DNA of 41,940 nucleotides. It comes from Nocardia alba NBRC 108234. GTDB taxonomy: Bacteria > Actinomycetota > Actinomycetes > Mycobacteriales > Mycobacteriaceae. Below the pieces are notes generated by a model. It was not told the origin of the DNA. It saw only the letters and a list, made by a program, of their open reading frames with translations, and did no database searches. The number at the start of each line of letters is the position of its first letter. Position 1 is the first letter of the stretch. A program made the translations under genes and the position numbers. Below are positions 29,712 through 39,952 of the stretch, piece by piece. Where the stretch lies: positions 1 through 41,940 of the forward strand of contig NZ_BDAX01000005.1 of the NCBI RefSeq assembly GCF_001612665.1, in the 5' to 3' direction.

Positions 29712-29739
29712 CAATCCGCTGGCCGTGGCGCGCCGAATC
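29712..29739 (+). promoter_or_regulatory. Possible SigK-type autoregulatory promoter
   Basis: CAATCC, 16-bp spacer, CGAATC lies about 80 bp before the sigma-factor start. It resembles SigK promoter elements as I remember them from mycobacteria (CCATCC and CGAATA-like). ECF genes often drive themselves, which fits. A second -10-like TACATT lies at about 29802. Confidence 0.45.
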
Positions 29740-29816
29740 TCTAGCAAACAACTGGCACCCGAATAAAGACACCCCGGTCGTGGGAAGGTCATAGCCTCGG
29801 GCTACATTCGTGACCG

Positions 29817-30434
29817 ATGACACAGAATGGGTTCCGAAGCGAAGCCTTTCCACCGATCGTGGATTCTGCGGTTACCGCACGGGCGGCCGAAGGAGTCGAG
29901 CTAGCCGCACTGTTGCAACGATGCGGCCTGTCCGACCAGCAGGCCTTCGCCGAGCTGTACGACCGAACATCCGCGCGGGTTTTCGGCCTGGTCCTACGGG
30001 TACTTCACGACCCCGGGTACGCGGAGGAGACCACGCAGGAGGTCTATCTCCAGATCTGGCGTACCGCCACGAGTTTCGACCCCGCCAAGGGGTCTGCGGT
30101 GACCTGGCTGATGACGTTGGCACACCGGCGCGCGGTCGACCGGGTTCGCGCCGAGCAAGCCCACACCCAGCGCGAGGTCGCGTACGGGATCCGGGTGCTC
30201 GGTCACGAATTCGACGAGGTCACCGAGGAGGTGGAACGCAGACTGGAACAACAGGCCGTCCAGCGCGGGCTCTCGACCCTCACCGAGACCCAACGCGAGG
30301 CGATCTCGCTCGCCTACTACGGCGGGCGGACCTACGCGGAGGTAGCGCAATACCTCGGCATCGGGTTACCGACCGTTAAGTCCCGAATTCGGGACGGATT
30401 GACACGACTGAAGAAAAGTTTGGGGGTGACGTGA
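29817..30434 (+). CDS. sigK: SigK-like ECF RNA polymerase sigma factor
   Basis: A 205-aa ECF sigma factor. Sigma-2 spans about residues 42-112 (AFAELYDRTSARVFGLVLRV; GYAEETTQEVYLQIWR; WLMTLAHRRAVDRVR). Sigma-4 spans about 150-200 and ends YAEVAQYLGIGLPTVKSRIRDGL. Between them is a linker with HEFDEVTEEVE. The motifs closely match mycobacterial SigK (ECF19), which controls mpt70/mpt83 and is held by RskA. A 30-residue extension precedes the core. In M. tuberculosis sigK lies elsewhere, so its place between whiB3 and groEL is distinctive. The anti-sigma gene starts 1 nt after its stop. Confidence 0.9.
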   Translation: MTQNGFRSEAFPPIVDSAVTARAAEGVELAALLQRCGLSDQQAFAELYDRTSARVFGLVLRVLHDPGYAEETTQEVYLQIWRTATSFDPAKGSAVTWLMTLAHRRAVDRVRAEQAHTQREVAYGIRVLGHEFDEVTEEVERRLEQQAVQRGLSTLTETQREAISLAYYGGRTYAEVAQYLGIGLPTVKSRIRDGLTRLKKSLGVT

Positions 30435-30435
30435 G

Positions 30436-30687
30436 ATGAACGAAGCCCAGATCGATCTCGCGCACACCGTCGCGCTCGGATTGATCGACGACGAAGACCA
30501 TCACGCGATCCAGACCATCATCGATACCGAAGACCCCACCCTGTGTACGCAGTTCCTGCGAGAGGTTCGCGAAACCCGCGAAGCTCTAGCCCATCTCGCG
30601 TCCGCAACCCCCCTCCCACCGCCGCCGTCCCTGCGCGCCCGTTTACTGGCCGCGCTCGCTGCCGAAGATCCCCCAGTAGTCAGCTAA
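30436..30687 (+). CDS. Short soluble RskA-like anti-sigma factor
   Basis: An 83-aa protein matching only the N-terminal sigma-binding domain of RskA-type anti-sigma factors (LAHTVALGLIDDEDHHAIQ; FLREVRETREALAHLASA). It ends at LAALAAEDPPVVS, where RskA would enter its membrane helix and periplasmic domain. No continuation appears in any frame downstream; instead copy B of the dispersed element begins 54 bp later. It is immediately downstream of sigK and surely its partner. It is either a naturally cytoplasmic anti-sigma factor or a truncated membrane one, and its release could not use the usual regulated membrane proteolysis. Confidence 0.82.
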   Translation: MNEAQIDLAHTVALGLIDDEDHHAIQTIIDTEDPTLCTQFLREVRETREALAHLASATPLPPPPSLRARLLAALAAEDPPVVS

Positions 30688-30740
30688 CCCCCACCGCCCA
30701 ACCCAAGACCCGCCATGACCGCACTCCCACCCACCACCTG

Positions 30741-30891
30741 CGACCTGCGACCCCTAGGGAGCAGCGGCCACAAAGTGGCCGGTCGCGGCCGGGCCGCCGG
30801 TTAGCCGCCGGGGGCGTACGCGACGAAGGAGCAAGCCCCGGCGGCTAACCGGCGGCCCCCAGGGGCCGCGACTCGAGCGCGCCAGCGCTCC
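30741..30891 (-). repeat. Dispersed multi-hairpin element, copy B
   Basis: Inverted relative to copy A. The long stem is perfect here: arms 30793-30813 and 30836-30856 (21 bp) around the conserved 22-nt loop. Base pairs differ from copy A by paired changes (TTAG/CTAA here, TCAG/CTGA in A; GAGCGC/GCGCTC here, GCGCGC/GCGCGC in A). It fills much of the gap between the sigK unit and the convergent groEL gene. Confidence 0.87.
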
Positions 30892-30933
30892 AAAAACACA
30901 GCGTATACAGCCCGGGACTACCCGAACAAAGAA

Positions 30934-30969
30934 GGGCCCGCCGCCGATCGAATGATCAGCAGCGGGCCT
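30934..30969 (-). terminator. Hairpin terminator after groEL
   Basis: GGCCCGC/GCGGGCC arms, extended inward by GATC pairing with two G-U pairs, begin about 14 bp beyond the groEL stop. An A/T-rich flank follows (the plus strand reads GAACAAAGAA before it). Confidence 0.7.
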
Positions 30970-30982
30970 CCCGTTTATCTGA

Positions 30983-32605
<1,623 letters not shown>

Positions 32606-32684
32606 TTAGTCATGTCGCGCACAACTCGACGCTGCGCTCGATCCCACTTGCCGGCCGATACGCCGAAGGCGCTGGGCAACGCAA

Positions 32685-32717
32685 TCCGCCCCGGGCCTGT
32701 GAAGACGCCGGGGCGGA
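32685..32717 (-). other. Intergenic hairpin between groES and groEL
   Basis: A perfect 10-bp stem TCCGCCCCGG/CCGGGGCGGA with a 13-nt loop, 21 bp beyond the groES stop. It may be a partial terminator or processing site that sets the GroES:GroEL ratio. Confidence 0.6.
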
Positions 32718-32737
32718 ACGCTGATGCGGCGTCGGCC

Positions 32738-33037
32738 TTACTTGGTGACGACGGCCAGGATGTCGCGCGCCGAGAGGATGAGGTATTCCCCACCCTGGTA
32801 CTTGATCTCGGTGCCGCCGTACTTGCTGTAGATGACGACGTCGCCTTCTTTGACGTCGACCGGGATGCGGTCACCCTTATCGGTGACGCGGCCCGCTCCG
32901 ACGGCAATGACGGTGCCCTCCTGCGGCTTCTCCTTGGCCGTGTCCGGGATGACCAGGCCGGAGGCCGTCGTCGTCTCGGCCTCGTTGGCCTGGACGAGGA
33001 TCTTGTCCTCGAGCGGCTTGATGTTCACGCTCGCCAC
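32738..33037 (-). CDS. groES: 10-kDa co-chaperonin GroES
   Basis: A 99-aa lid of the chaperonin cage, with the mobile loop [21 protein letters not shown] and the end [11 protein letters not shown]. First gene of the groESL operon. Its promoter (33203-33231) overlaps a CIRCE operator, so it is controlled by HrcA. Confidence 0.97.
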   Translation of the reverse strand: MASVNIKPLEDKILVQANEAETTTASGLVIPDTAKEKPQEGTVIAVGAGRVTDKGDRIPVDVKEGDVVIYSKYGGTEIKYQGGEYLILSARDILAVVTK

Positions 33038-33197
33038 GTTGAGCCCTCCACTTTCAGGGGAAATTCGGTCGTCCGGAACTGGTGTCCCGGACCGGGTTTC
33101 GGTCAGCTCGCGACTCTGCGCACAGCCCCGTCGTCGCGGGTGCCGGGACCGTAGCCCAGTAGTCGACTCGGCACAGGTACAGCTACTCAGGTGCCGA

Positions 33198-33224
33198 CTA
33201 GCACTCTATACGCGAGAGTGCCAG
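33198..33224. promoter_or_regulatory. CIRCE (HrcA operator)
   Basis: CTAGCACTC-N9-GAGTGCCAG closely matches the consensus TTAGCACTC-N9-GAGTGCTAA. It overlaps the groES promoter. Confidence 0.9.
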
Positions 33225-33231
33225 CACTCAA
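33203..33231 (-). promoter_or_regulatory. groESL promoter
   Basis: On the minus strand: TTGAGT, 17-bp spacer, TAGAGT. Both hexamers lie within or against the CIRCE element, so HrcA binding would block it directly. Confidence 0.7.
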
Positions 33232-33285
33232 GGTCGGGTTCTGCCGATATCGCGTTTTTCGACACGCCCACACTCGCCAGTGATC

Positions 33286-33314
33286 TTCACATCGCCTGCC
33301 ACAATCTGTAACGT
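33286..33314 (+). promoter_or_regulatory. Promoter for the Hsp70-like gene
   Basis: TTCACA, 17-bp spacer, TAACGT, about 77 bp before the ATG at 33392. It is divergent from the groESL promoter and about 60 bp from the CIRCE element. Confidence 0.55.
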
Positions 33315-33391
33315 TCGCATAACAGGCTGTGACATAGCACAGGAAGGCGCCATCCGCTCGGAGAGCACCATCGGCTTGAAGGGAGGTGAAC

Positions 33392-34849
33392 ATGCGAACA
33401 TCCCTCGGCATCTCGGCCGGGAACGAGGTGGTGTGCTCGGCACTGGTCGCGACGGGGCCCGCGGGCGAGCAGACTTTCGACTACCGGGTTGTTTCCGCGG
33501 ATGAGGCACATTCCGATCTCGGCGATCTCGTGTCGTCCTCGATCGAATTGATGACCACCCAGCTGCCTGCATCACAAGCGGCGATGGCGGGCGATCCGCT
33601 CGAACGCTATTCCGGCGGCCACCGTCACGCCGAGCAGGCCCGGTCGCGTCCACCGACCAGTGTCGCCGTCGCCTACCGCAACAAGGAACAGGCGCAAGCC
33701 ATTCGGGCCGCCACCACGCGCCACCGCGATCTGCGCCTGGTCACCGAGGGGGCCGCCGCCCTCGCCTATCTGCGCCATACCGGACTGCTCGCCCGCTATC
33801 CCACGGTCGCCGTGGTCGACCTCGGCGCGACCGGCCTCACCGTCACCGTGGCCGATTTCACCGACAACGTGGTGCTGCACACCGAACGGACGCCGACGGT
33901 CAGCGGTAACGCGATCGACGAGCTGATCTACCACCACCTGGTCGACCTGCACTACGCCCGCCGCGGCACCCGGCCCAACCGCACCACGCTGACCAACCGC
34001 GGCCGCGCCGCCAAGGAACACCTGTCGCTGGCACCCGTGGTCACCATCGACCATGTCGCGGGACAGGGACTGGAGCTCACCCGCCCCGATTTCGAGGTAC
34101 TCATCGACGGCCTGCTGCGCAATATCGCACTGTTCTCGTCGTCGGTGTTCACCCGCGCGCCGAAATACCCCGACGCCGTCGCCGTGATCGGCGGTTGCGC
34201 CAACATCCCGGCTGTCATCGATGTTCTCCACGAACGCCTCGAAGTCCCCGTGCTCACGGTGCCCGATCCCGAGGCCGTGATCGCCAAGGGCGCCGCGCTG
34301 GTCGCCGACGCCGCGGCACCGACCGGACCCGCGGGCGGCGCGAACACCGACGCACCGAGCGGCACCTTCGCCAAGGTCGTCGGCACCCTCGTCGGCGCGG
34401 TGGTGGTGGTCGGGCTGGTGATCGGCTACGGCGTGCAAGCGATTTCGCCCGACGCCCCCGATGTCACCCCCGCCGGTACGAGCAGCACCGTGCGTCAGTC
34501 CCCCGCACCGTCCGCGTCGTCCCCGGCACCCGCCCCCGCCGGTCGGGAGAGCACCGAACGTACCGGCGCCACCGTCGCCCCACCCGCTACCGAGGTCCCC
34601 GCACCGTCTACGGGCCCGAACGCCGCCCCGTCCGCGCCCGCCTCGGCCACGGCCCCCACACTGCGCCCCGACCCGAACCTGCCGCAGATCCCCTACCCCG
34701 AGTCCCCCCTCGGCGACACACTGGACAGCGGTTCCGGCGGACAACGCCCGTCCACCCCGAACATCTTCCCGACGCAAGTACCCGCCAACAGCACCCTTCC
34801 GATCCCGTCCACCGCCGCGACAGCCGAGGTCCCCCTGCTGACCGGTTAA
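33392..34849 (+). CDS. Hsp70-like actin-fold membrane protein with Pro-rich tail
   Basis: A 485-aa protein. The first 310 residues resemble the Hsp70/actin ATPase fold: phosphate-1-like MRTSLGISAGNEVV, VVDLGATGLTVTV, and the adenosine motif VIGGCANIPAV. No substrate-binding domain follows. Instead there is a membrane helix at about 325-350 (VVGTLVGAVVVVGLVIGYGV) and a Pro/Ser/Thr-rich external tail of about 130 residues. It may be an ATP-dependent sensor or scaffold rather than a chaperone. The ATG at 33392 has a near-perfect GGGAGGTGA ribosome site. It is divergent from groES and separates groES from tsaD, which are neighbours in M. tuberculosis as I remember it. Confidence 0.83.
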   Translation: MRTSLGISAGNEVVCSALVATGPAGEQTFDYRVVSADEAHSDLGDLVSSSIELMTTQLPASQAAMAGDPLERYSGGHRHAEQARSRPPTSVAVAYRNKEQAQAIRAATTRHRDLRLVTEGAAALAYLRHTGLLARYPTVAVVDLGATGLTVTVADFTDNVVLHTERTPTVSGNAIDELIYHHLVDLHYARRGTRPNRTTLTNRGRAAKEHLSLAPVVTIDHVAGQGLELTRPDFEVLIDGLLRNIALFSSSVFTRAPKYPDAVAVIGGCANIPAVIDVLHERLEVPVLTVPDPEAVIAKGAALVADAAAPTGPAGGANTDAPSGTFAKVVGTLVGAVVVVGLVIGYGVQAISPDAPDVTPAGTSSTVRQSPAPSASSPAPAPAGRESTERTGATVAPPATEVPAPSTGPNAAPSAPASATAPTLRPDPNLPQIPYPESPLGDTLDSGSGGQRPSTPNIFPTQVPANSTLPIPSTAATAEVPLLTG

Positions 34850-34892
34850 CGCGCCGGACCGACCGGTGGCGGGTTCGTCGGGTAACCGGACG

Positions 34893-35939
34893 CTAGCCGC
34901 GCAGGGCACTCACCGAGACCGGCAGCCCCGGATCCGTGGCGACAGTCAGTGCTGCGGGCTGCGCACCCGCGGCGATCACATGCGCACCCAGCGCCGCGAT
35001 CATCACCCCGTTGTCCGTGCACAGCCGCGGCTTCGGCACCCGCAGCGTCAAACCCGCTCCAGCACAACGCTCTTCGGCGAGTGATCGGATGCGGGAGTTG
35101 GCGGTGGCGCCGCCCCCGAGCACGATCGTGTCGACACCGATGTCGGTCGCGGCGCGAACCGCCTTCATCGTCAGCACATCCGCGACCGCCTCCTGGAAGG
35201 ACGCGGCGATATCGGAAATCGGCAACTGGTCGGCAGTGACGCCCTGACGCTGCGCGGCCTCGACATAGCGGGCCACCGCGGTCTTGAGACCGGAGAACGA
35301 GAAGTCGTACCGCGCGTCACGCGGTCCGGTCATGCCACGCGGAAAGGCGATCGCCGCCGCGTCGCCCGAGGCGGCGGCGGCATCGAGGGCGGGCCCGCCG
35401 GGATAGCCGAGACCGAGCAGCCGCGCGACCTTGTCGAACGCCTCCCCCGCGGCATCGTCGACGGTGCTGCCCAGTTCGGTGATCGGCGAACCCAGATCCG
35501 TCACCTGCAACAGATGCGTATGCCCACCGGACACGAGCAGCGCCACCGCGGGCGGCATCGGCCCGTGTTCGAGCGTATCCACCGCCACATGCCCACCCAG
35601 GTGGTTGAGCGCGTAGAACGGCACATCCCACGCCGCCGCGTAGGCCTTGGCCGCGGCCACCCCCACCAGCAGCGCACCGGCCAGTCCGGGCCCGATGGTG
35701 ACAGCGAGCGCGTCGGGCTTGCTGATGCCCGCGGTGGCCAGCGCACGCCGCATCGCGGGCACGATCGCCTCCAGATGCGCGCGCGAGGCGATCTCGGGTA
35801 CCACGCCACCGAAGCGCGCGTGCTGGTCCACACTCGAGGCCACCTCGTCGGCGAGCAGTTCGACGGAGCCATCGGAATGGCGGCGCACGATGCCGACTCC
35901 CGTTTCGTCGCACGAGCTTTCGATTCCCATGACGATCAC
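34893..35939 (-). CDS. tsaD: tRNA t6A threonylcarbamoyltransferase TsaD
   Basis: Transfers the threonylcarbamoyl group to A37 of ANN-decoding tRNAs, with TsaB and TsaE. The 348-aa ASKHA-fold protein has [13 protein letters not shown], the iron-binding His113 and His117 (NHLGGHVAV), SGGHTHLL and the [11 protein letters not shown] end region. The GTG at 35939 overlaps the rimI stop by 4 nt (GTGA); the ATG at 35930 is the alternative. It is the last gene of the nnr-to-tsaD operon and converges on the Hsp70-like gene. Confidence 0.95.
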   Translation of the reverse strand: MIVMGIESSCDETGVGIVRRHSDGSVELLADEVASSVDQHARFGGVVPEIASRAHLEAIVPAMRRALATAGISKPDALAVTIGPGLAGALLVGVAAAKAYAAAWDVPFYALNHLGGHVAVDTLEHGPMPPAVALLVSGGHTHLLQVTDLGSPITELGSTVDDAAGEAFDKVARLLGLGYPGGPALDAAAASGDAAAIAFPRGMTGPRDARYDFSFSGLKTAVARYVEAAQRQGVTADQLPISDIAASFQEAVADVLTMKAVRAATDIGVDTIVLGGGATANSRIRSLAEERCAGAGLTLRVPKPRLCTDNGVMIAALGAHVIAAGAQPAALTVATDPGLPVSVSALRG

Positions 35940-36463
35940 GACAACACCTCGTCCTGCCGACCGCGCGCGGCCCATTCATCGGCCGCGACGGTCAGTTCCG
36001 GACGACGCATCGTGTACGCGTCGGCGCCGCTGGGGTGGTAGTAGTTCTTGCGCAGCCCGATGATGTGAAACCCGTGCTTGGCATACATCGCGATAGCGGG
36101 AGCGTTGTCGGTGCGCACCTCGAGAAACACCGGCCCGCCGCGGACGGCCGCCGTGGCCAGCAGCGCTTCGAGCAGCAGTGTGCCGATGCCGCCCCGATGA
36201 CACCGCGGGTCGACGCCGATCGTATGCACCTCGGCCTCGGGATGGGCGTCGTCGCCGAGCAGCGCGATGCCCGCGTAGCCGACCATCACCCCGTCGGCGG
36301 TGCGGGCGGTGATGTAGCGGTTGTGCCCACCGGCCAGCTCGGACCGGAACGACACCGCCTGCCACGGGTCGTCCTCGGCGAACAGCAGGTGCTCGAGTTC
36401 GACACAGCGGTCGATATCGGGCAGCGTCATGGGGGCGATCAGATACTCGGTCACGGCACTCAC
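35936..36463 (-). CDS. rimI: Ribosomal protein S18-alanine N-acetyltransferase RimI
   Basis: A 175-aa GNAT-family acetyltransferase. The acetyl-CoA loop [19 protein letters not shown] (motif A) and [19 protein letters not shown] are clear. It acetylates protein N-termini, classically S18. It lies between tsaB and tsaD and overlaps each by 4 nt, as in many bacteria where the three are linked. A GTG start overlaps the tsaB TGA. Confidence 0.94.
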   Translation of the reverse strand: MSAVTEYLIAPMTLPDIDRCVELEHLLFAEDDPWQAVSFRSELAGGHNRYITARTADGVMVGYAGIALLGDDAHPEAEVHTIGVDPRCHRGGIGTLLLEALLATAAVRGGPVFLEVRTDNAPAIAMYAKHGFHIIGLRKNYYHPSGADAYTMRRPELTVAADEWAARGRQDEVLS

Positions 36464-37152
36464 GCCCCGGTCCGGTCGAGGGTGCGGAAGCTGTTCTCCA
36501 CCGCATCGGGTCTGCGCAGATACAACGGCACCAGCGCTTGCGGCGGCTCTCCGGACAGCAGCGCCGACGCCGCGACGGTGACCAGCCCGGCGGGCGATGG
36601 TGTCTCGCTCGGCAGCACCGGCAGATCGAAGAAGTCCACGTGCGCGGCCGACCCGGCGATCACGGCGGCCTCGCCCACCGGCACATCGACAGCTTTGTTC
36701 ACCTCGGGACCGGCGACCCGGGCCCCATTCAGATACTTGGCCCAGTACACCTCACGTCTGCGCGCGTCGGTGACCACCAGCAGCTCGCCGGGATCACGTT
36801 TCTCCCCGATGGTGTCGGCGGCGATCGCGTCGAGACTGCACACCCCGTACACGGGCAGTCCGAGCGCGTCACCGAACGCGGCCGCGGTGGCCATGCCGAC
36901 GCGTAGCCCGGTGAACGGACCCGGGCCGAGCCCGACGACGACCGCGTCCAGCTCGTCGCGGCCCACCCCGGCCTCGGCCAGGCACTCCAGGATCTGCGGG
37001 GTGAGGACCTCGGCGTGCGCGCGGGCGTCGACCTTCACGCGGGCAGCGAGCGTCGCCACGGCGGGCCGGGTGCCGGATTCACCGGCAGGTGACAGGTGCA
37101 CCAATCCCGCTGTAACGGCGGGTGTCGCGGTGTCGACTGCTAGTACGAGCAT
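36460..37152 (-). CDS. tsaB: TsaB, t6A biosynthesis scaffold
   Basis: A 230-aa TsaD paralogue without its metal site that dimerises with TsaD. Typical motifs are MLVLAVDTATPAVTAGL, HAEVLTPQI, GLGPGPFTGLRVGMATA and TDARRREVYWA. ATG at 37152 fits the family start; the open frame further upstream overlaps tsaE and is not needed. It overlaps rimI by 4 nt. Confidence 0.94.
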   Translation of the reverse strand: MLVLAVDTATPAVTAGLVHLSPAGESGTRPAVATLAARVKVDARAHAEVLTPQILECLAEAGVGRDELDAVVVGLGPGPFTGLRVGMATAAAFGDALGLPVYGVCSLDAIAADTIGEKRDPGELLVVTDARRREVYWAKYLNGARVAGPEVNKAVDVPVGEAAVIAGSAAHVDFFDLPVLPSETPSPAGLVTVAASALLSGEPPQALVPLYLRRPDAVENSFRTLDRTGA

Positions 37153-37217
37153 GATTGTCTCAACAATACCGGGTGGTTTCGGCGCTCGGCGCGCACCGGT
37201 GCGCGGGTGATCGCGCG

Positions 37218-37673
37218 TTATTCGATCCATTCCCAGATCGCCGTGCGCACATCGGATTCCGGTTCCCGGGCGAGTTGAACTCGCAGGTGCCGGTCGGCGA
37301 GGTGCTCGACCACCCCCCTGCCCCATTCCACGACGACGACCGCGTGGTGCAGGTCGGTGTCGAGGTCGAGCGAGTCCAGTTCATCGAGGTCGCCCGCGAG
37401 TCGATAGGCATCGACGTGCACCATCGCCACCCCGGGCGTGCCGTCCCGGCGCACGCCGGCCTTGTGTGCTCTGGCGATGATGAACGTCGGCGAGCTGACC
37501 CGGCCCGCGACCCCGAGTCCGGCGGCGATACCCCGGGTCAGTGCGGTTTTTCCGGCGCCAAGTGGGCCGTCGAGCACCACCAGGTCACCCGGTCGCAGGG
37601 TGGCCGCCAGTTCGCGACCGAACGCTTCGGTGTCCTCGACGGTGTCGAGCACGCGCTTGTGCGGGTCAGCCAC
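37218..37673 (-). CDS. tsaE: TsaE, t6A biosynthesis ATPase
   Basis: A 151-aa P-loop ATPase that resets the TsaB-TsaD complex. Walker A GPLGAGKT is at residues 36-43, with SSPTF following, then HVDAYRL and the VVVVEWGRGV end. The GTG at 37673 overlaps the stop of the upstream hydrolase by 8 nt (GTGGCTGA), so translation is coupled. Confidence 0.94.
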   Translation of the reverse strand: MADPHKRVLDTVEDTEAFGRELAATLRPGDLVVLDGPLGAGKTALTRGIAAGLGVAGRVSSPTFIIARAHKAGVRRDGTPGVAMVHVDAYRLAGDLDELDSLDLDTDLHHAVVVVEWGRGVVEHLADRHLRVQLAREPESDVRTAIWEWIE

Positions 37674-38742
37674 CGACTGCCTCCTCGCCGGGGCTGTCGA
37701 TGATTCCCGCGCGTGCCAGCAGCCGGTCGAGCGCGGCCGCACTCACCTCGGGGAACTGCAGGTGCGGCATGTGCGCCGCCGCCCGCACCCGGACCAGTTC
37801 ACTGCCTGGGAGCTCCGCCGCCAATTCGTGGGAGTTGCGGAACGGGATCACCATGTCGTGCGCACCGCCGAGGATCAGTACCGGCAGCTCGCTCAGGACG
37901 GGCACGGCGGCTGATTCATCGTGCAGCTCAATCGCTTTCAGGAATTTCTCGATGGTGCCGACGGGCGTGCGGTCGATCATCATCGTGGTGAACCGCGACA
38001 GGGTCGGGCTCACCGCGCCGTGGAACGAGCTCACGTGCAGGATCGGCGTCACCACCTGCTTGCTCGCGCTGCGGCTGAACTGCACCAGGGTCGGCGCCGC
38101 CCGCACCGCCAATCGGAAGCCGTCGACCGCTGGATGCCGGATCAACTGCGAGATCCCGGTCGCGGTCACCTCCGCGGCGGCGGTGCTCAGCAGCCCGACC
38201 GCGCGCACCCGCGTCGCGAACAGTTCGGGGAACTGCGCGGCCGCCGCGAGCACCGCCATCCCGCCGAGTGAATGCCCGACCAGGACCACCGGACCGTTCG
38301 GCGCGCACTCCCGGATCACCGTGGCGAGGTCGCGGCCGAGCTGGGCGACCGTGCAGCTGTCGGTACTCGGCGCACCGGACCGTCCGTGTCCGCGCAGATC
38401 GAAGAACACCATCCGTATCCTCGACCCCCACTGCCGCGCGAGATCGCGACGCTGGAAGTGGAAGGACTCCATGCTGTTGCAGAATCCGTGCACGAACACG
38501 ACCGTGAACTCGGCGGAGTCGTCGCCGAAAGTGCGGGTGGCCAGCGACACGCCGTCGTCGGCGAGCACCATGCCCGGTTCGTCCTCGTCGATCAGCGCGA
38601 AGTTCTCCTCGCGGTACTCGTCACGTTCGGCAGGCCACATCACCCGCGCGCCGATCTGGCGCAGGGTGTGGGCGATGGCGAGGCCGGCGAGCAAACCCGC
38701 CGTCGCCAGGCCGCCGCGGCGGATCACCGTACGTCGGGTCAT
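37666..38742 (-). CDS. Alpha/beta-hydrolase with twin-arginine-like N-terminus
   Basis: A 358-aa lipase/esterase-like protein. The nucleophile is Ser158 in VGHSLGG, with the HGF oxyanion loop near 85 and RGHGRSG. The C-terminal acid ([11 protein letters not shown]) and histidine ([11 protein letters not shown]) are present, so the triad is intact, unlike the hydrolase at 21452. The N-terminus [24 protein letters not shown], in two blocks, has two arginine pairs and a hydrophobic stretch, which could be a signal anchor or a weak Tat signal. The ATG overlaps the alr stop by 4 nt. The substrate is unknown; similar genes occupy this spot in mycobacteria. Confidence 0.88.
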   Translation of the reverse strand: MTRRTVIRRGGLATAGLLAGLAIAHTLRQIGARVMWPAERDEYREENFALIDEDEPGMVLADDGVSLATRTFGDDSAEFTVVFVHGFCNSMESFHFQRRDLARQWGSRIRMVFFDLRGHGRSGAPSTDSCTVAQLGRDLATVIRECAPNGPVVLVGHSLGGMAVLAAAAQFPELFATRVRAVGLLSTAAAEVTATGISQLIRHPAVDGFRLAVRAAPTLVQFSRSASKQVVTPILHVSSFHGAVSPTLSRFTTMMIDRTPVGTIEKFLKAIELHDESAAVPVLSELPVLILGGAHDMVIPFRNSHELAAELPGSELVRVRAAAHMPHLQFPEVSAAALDRLLARAGIIDSPGEEAVGG

Positions 38743-39866
38743 CGGCCGGTGCCCACGTAGCGGCGGACCACGCGTCCGCGCGGCGCGCAGACGACCTCGT
38801 AGTCGATCGTGTCCAGCGCCCGCGCCCAGTCGAGCGCGTGTGGTTGTCCCGCGCCACCGCCGAACAGCACCGCGCGGTCGCCCTCCCGCACCCCGCCCGC
38901 GTTGTCGCCGAGGTCAACCATGAACTGGTCCATACACACCCGTCCGACATTACGGTGTCGCGCTCCGCCCAACCACACCTCGAAACGTCCACTGAGCGAC
39001 CGGAATACACCGTCGGCATAGCCCGCGGGCACCAGGGCGACCGTGGTGTCGCGCGGTGCGATCCACCGATGTCCGTACGACACGCCCTCCCCCGCCGACA
39101 CCTGCTTCACCAACGCGACCTCCGCCTGGAATGTCATCGCGGGCTTCAGACCGAATTGTCCGAGCTCCGGAATGGGTGAGAGCCCATAGACCGAGATACC
39201 CGGCCGAACCATGTCGAATCGCAGATCGGGCCGGGTCAACGTGGCCGCCGAATTCGACAGGTGAACGAGTTCGGGTTCCAGCCCATGTTCCTTCGCCAGC
39301 GCGATCGCCTCGATGAACCGATCCCGCTGTCGATCCACCATCGGATGCCCCGGCTCGTCGGCGTGCGCGAGATGGGAGAAGATCGCACGGAAACGCAGTA
39401 CCTGTCCGTCGACCAGGCCTCGTAACGCCCGCAGGACCTGCGGATACTCGGTCACCGACACCCCGTTGCGATTGAGCCCCGTATCCACCTTCAGCGTGAC
39501 CGTCGCGGTCCGTCCCGCCGCCACCGCGGCCCGCTCCACCGCCCGCAACTGCGCCAGCGAGGACACCCCGATCTCGAGGTCGCCCGCCACCGCACCCGCG
39601 TAATCAGCGTCGACAGTATTGAGCCAGCAGAGCACAGGCGCCGTGATCCCCGCCGCCCGCAAGGCCAACCCCTCCCGCACCGTGGTCACCCCCAGCTCCC
39701 GAGCCCCCGCCCCCAGCGCGGCCCGAGCCACCTCCACGGCACCGTGGTTGTACCCATCGGCCTTGACCACCGCCATCACAGCAGCCCCCTGCGCGTACTC
39801 GCGCAACACCCGCACGTTGTGAGCAATGGCATCCAAGTCGACGACCGTCTCCACTTGCGCATTCAC
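38739..39866 (-). CDS. alr: Alanine racemase
   Basis: PLP enzyme making D-alanine for peptidoglycan, 375 aa. The PLP lysine is Lys35 in [11 protein letters not shown]. The second catalytic base is the tyrosine in [10 protein letters not shown]. The [14 protein letters not shown] motif is present. The GTG at 39866 follows a G-rich ribosome site; the long frame upstream into nnr is spurious. It lies 86 bp after nnr and overlaps the hydrolase by 4 nt. Confidence 0.96.
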   Translation of the reverse strand: MNAQVETVVDLDAIAHNVRVLREYAQGAAVMAVVKADGYNHGAVEVARAALGAGARELGVTTVREGLALRAAGITAPVLCWLNTVDADYAGAVAGDLEIGVSSLAQLRAVERAAVAAGRTATVTLKVDTGLNRNGVSVTEYPQVLRALRGLVDGQVLRFRAIFSHLAHADEPGHPMVDRQRDRFIEAIALAKEHGLEPELVHLSNSAATLTRPDLRFDMVRPGISVYGLSPIPELGQFGLKPAMTFQAEVALVKQVSAGEGVSYGHRWIAPRDTTVALVPAGYADGVFRSLSGRFEVWLGGARHRNVGRVCMDQFMVDLGDNAGGVREGDRAVLFGGGAGQPHALDWARALDTIDYEVVCAPRGRVVRRYVGTGR

Positions 39867-39952
39867 CCCCCGATCGTGGCAGGGCCGCCTCACCGAATAT
39901 TCAGCGGGTGGTCCGGTAGGACGGCGGTCGGCACCCGGCGCCCACCCATGGA

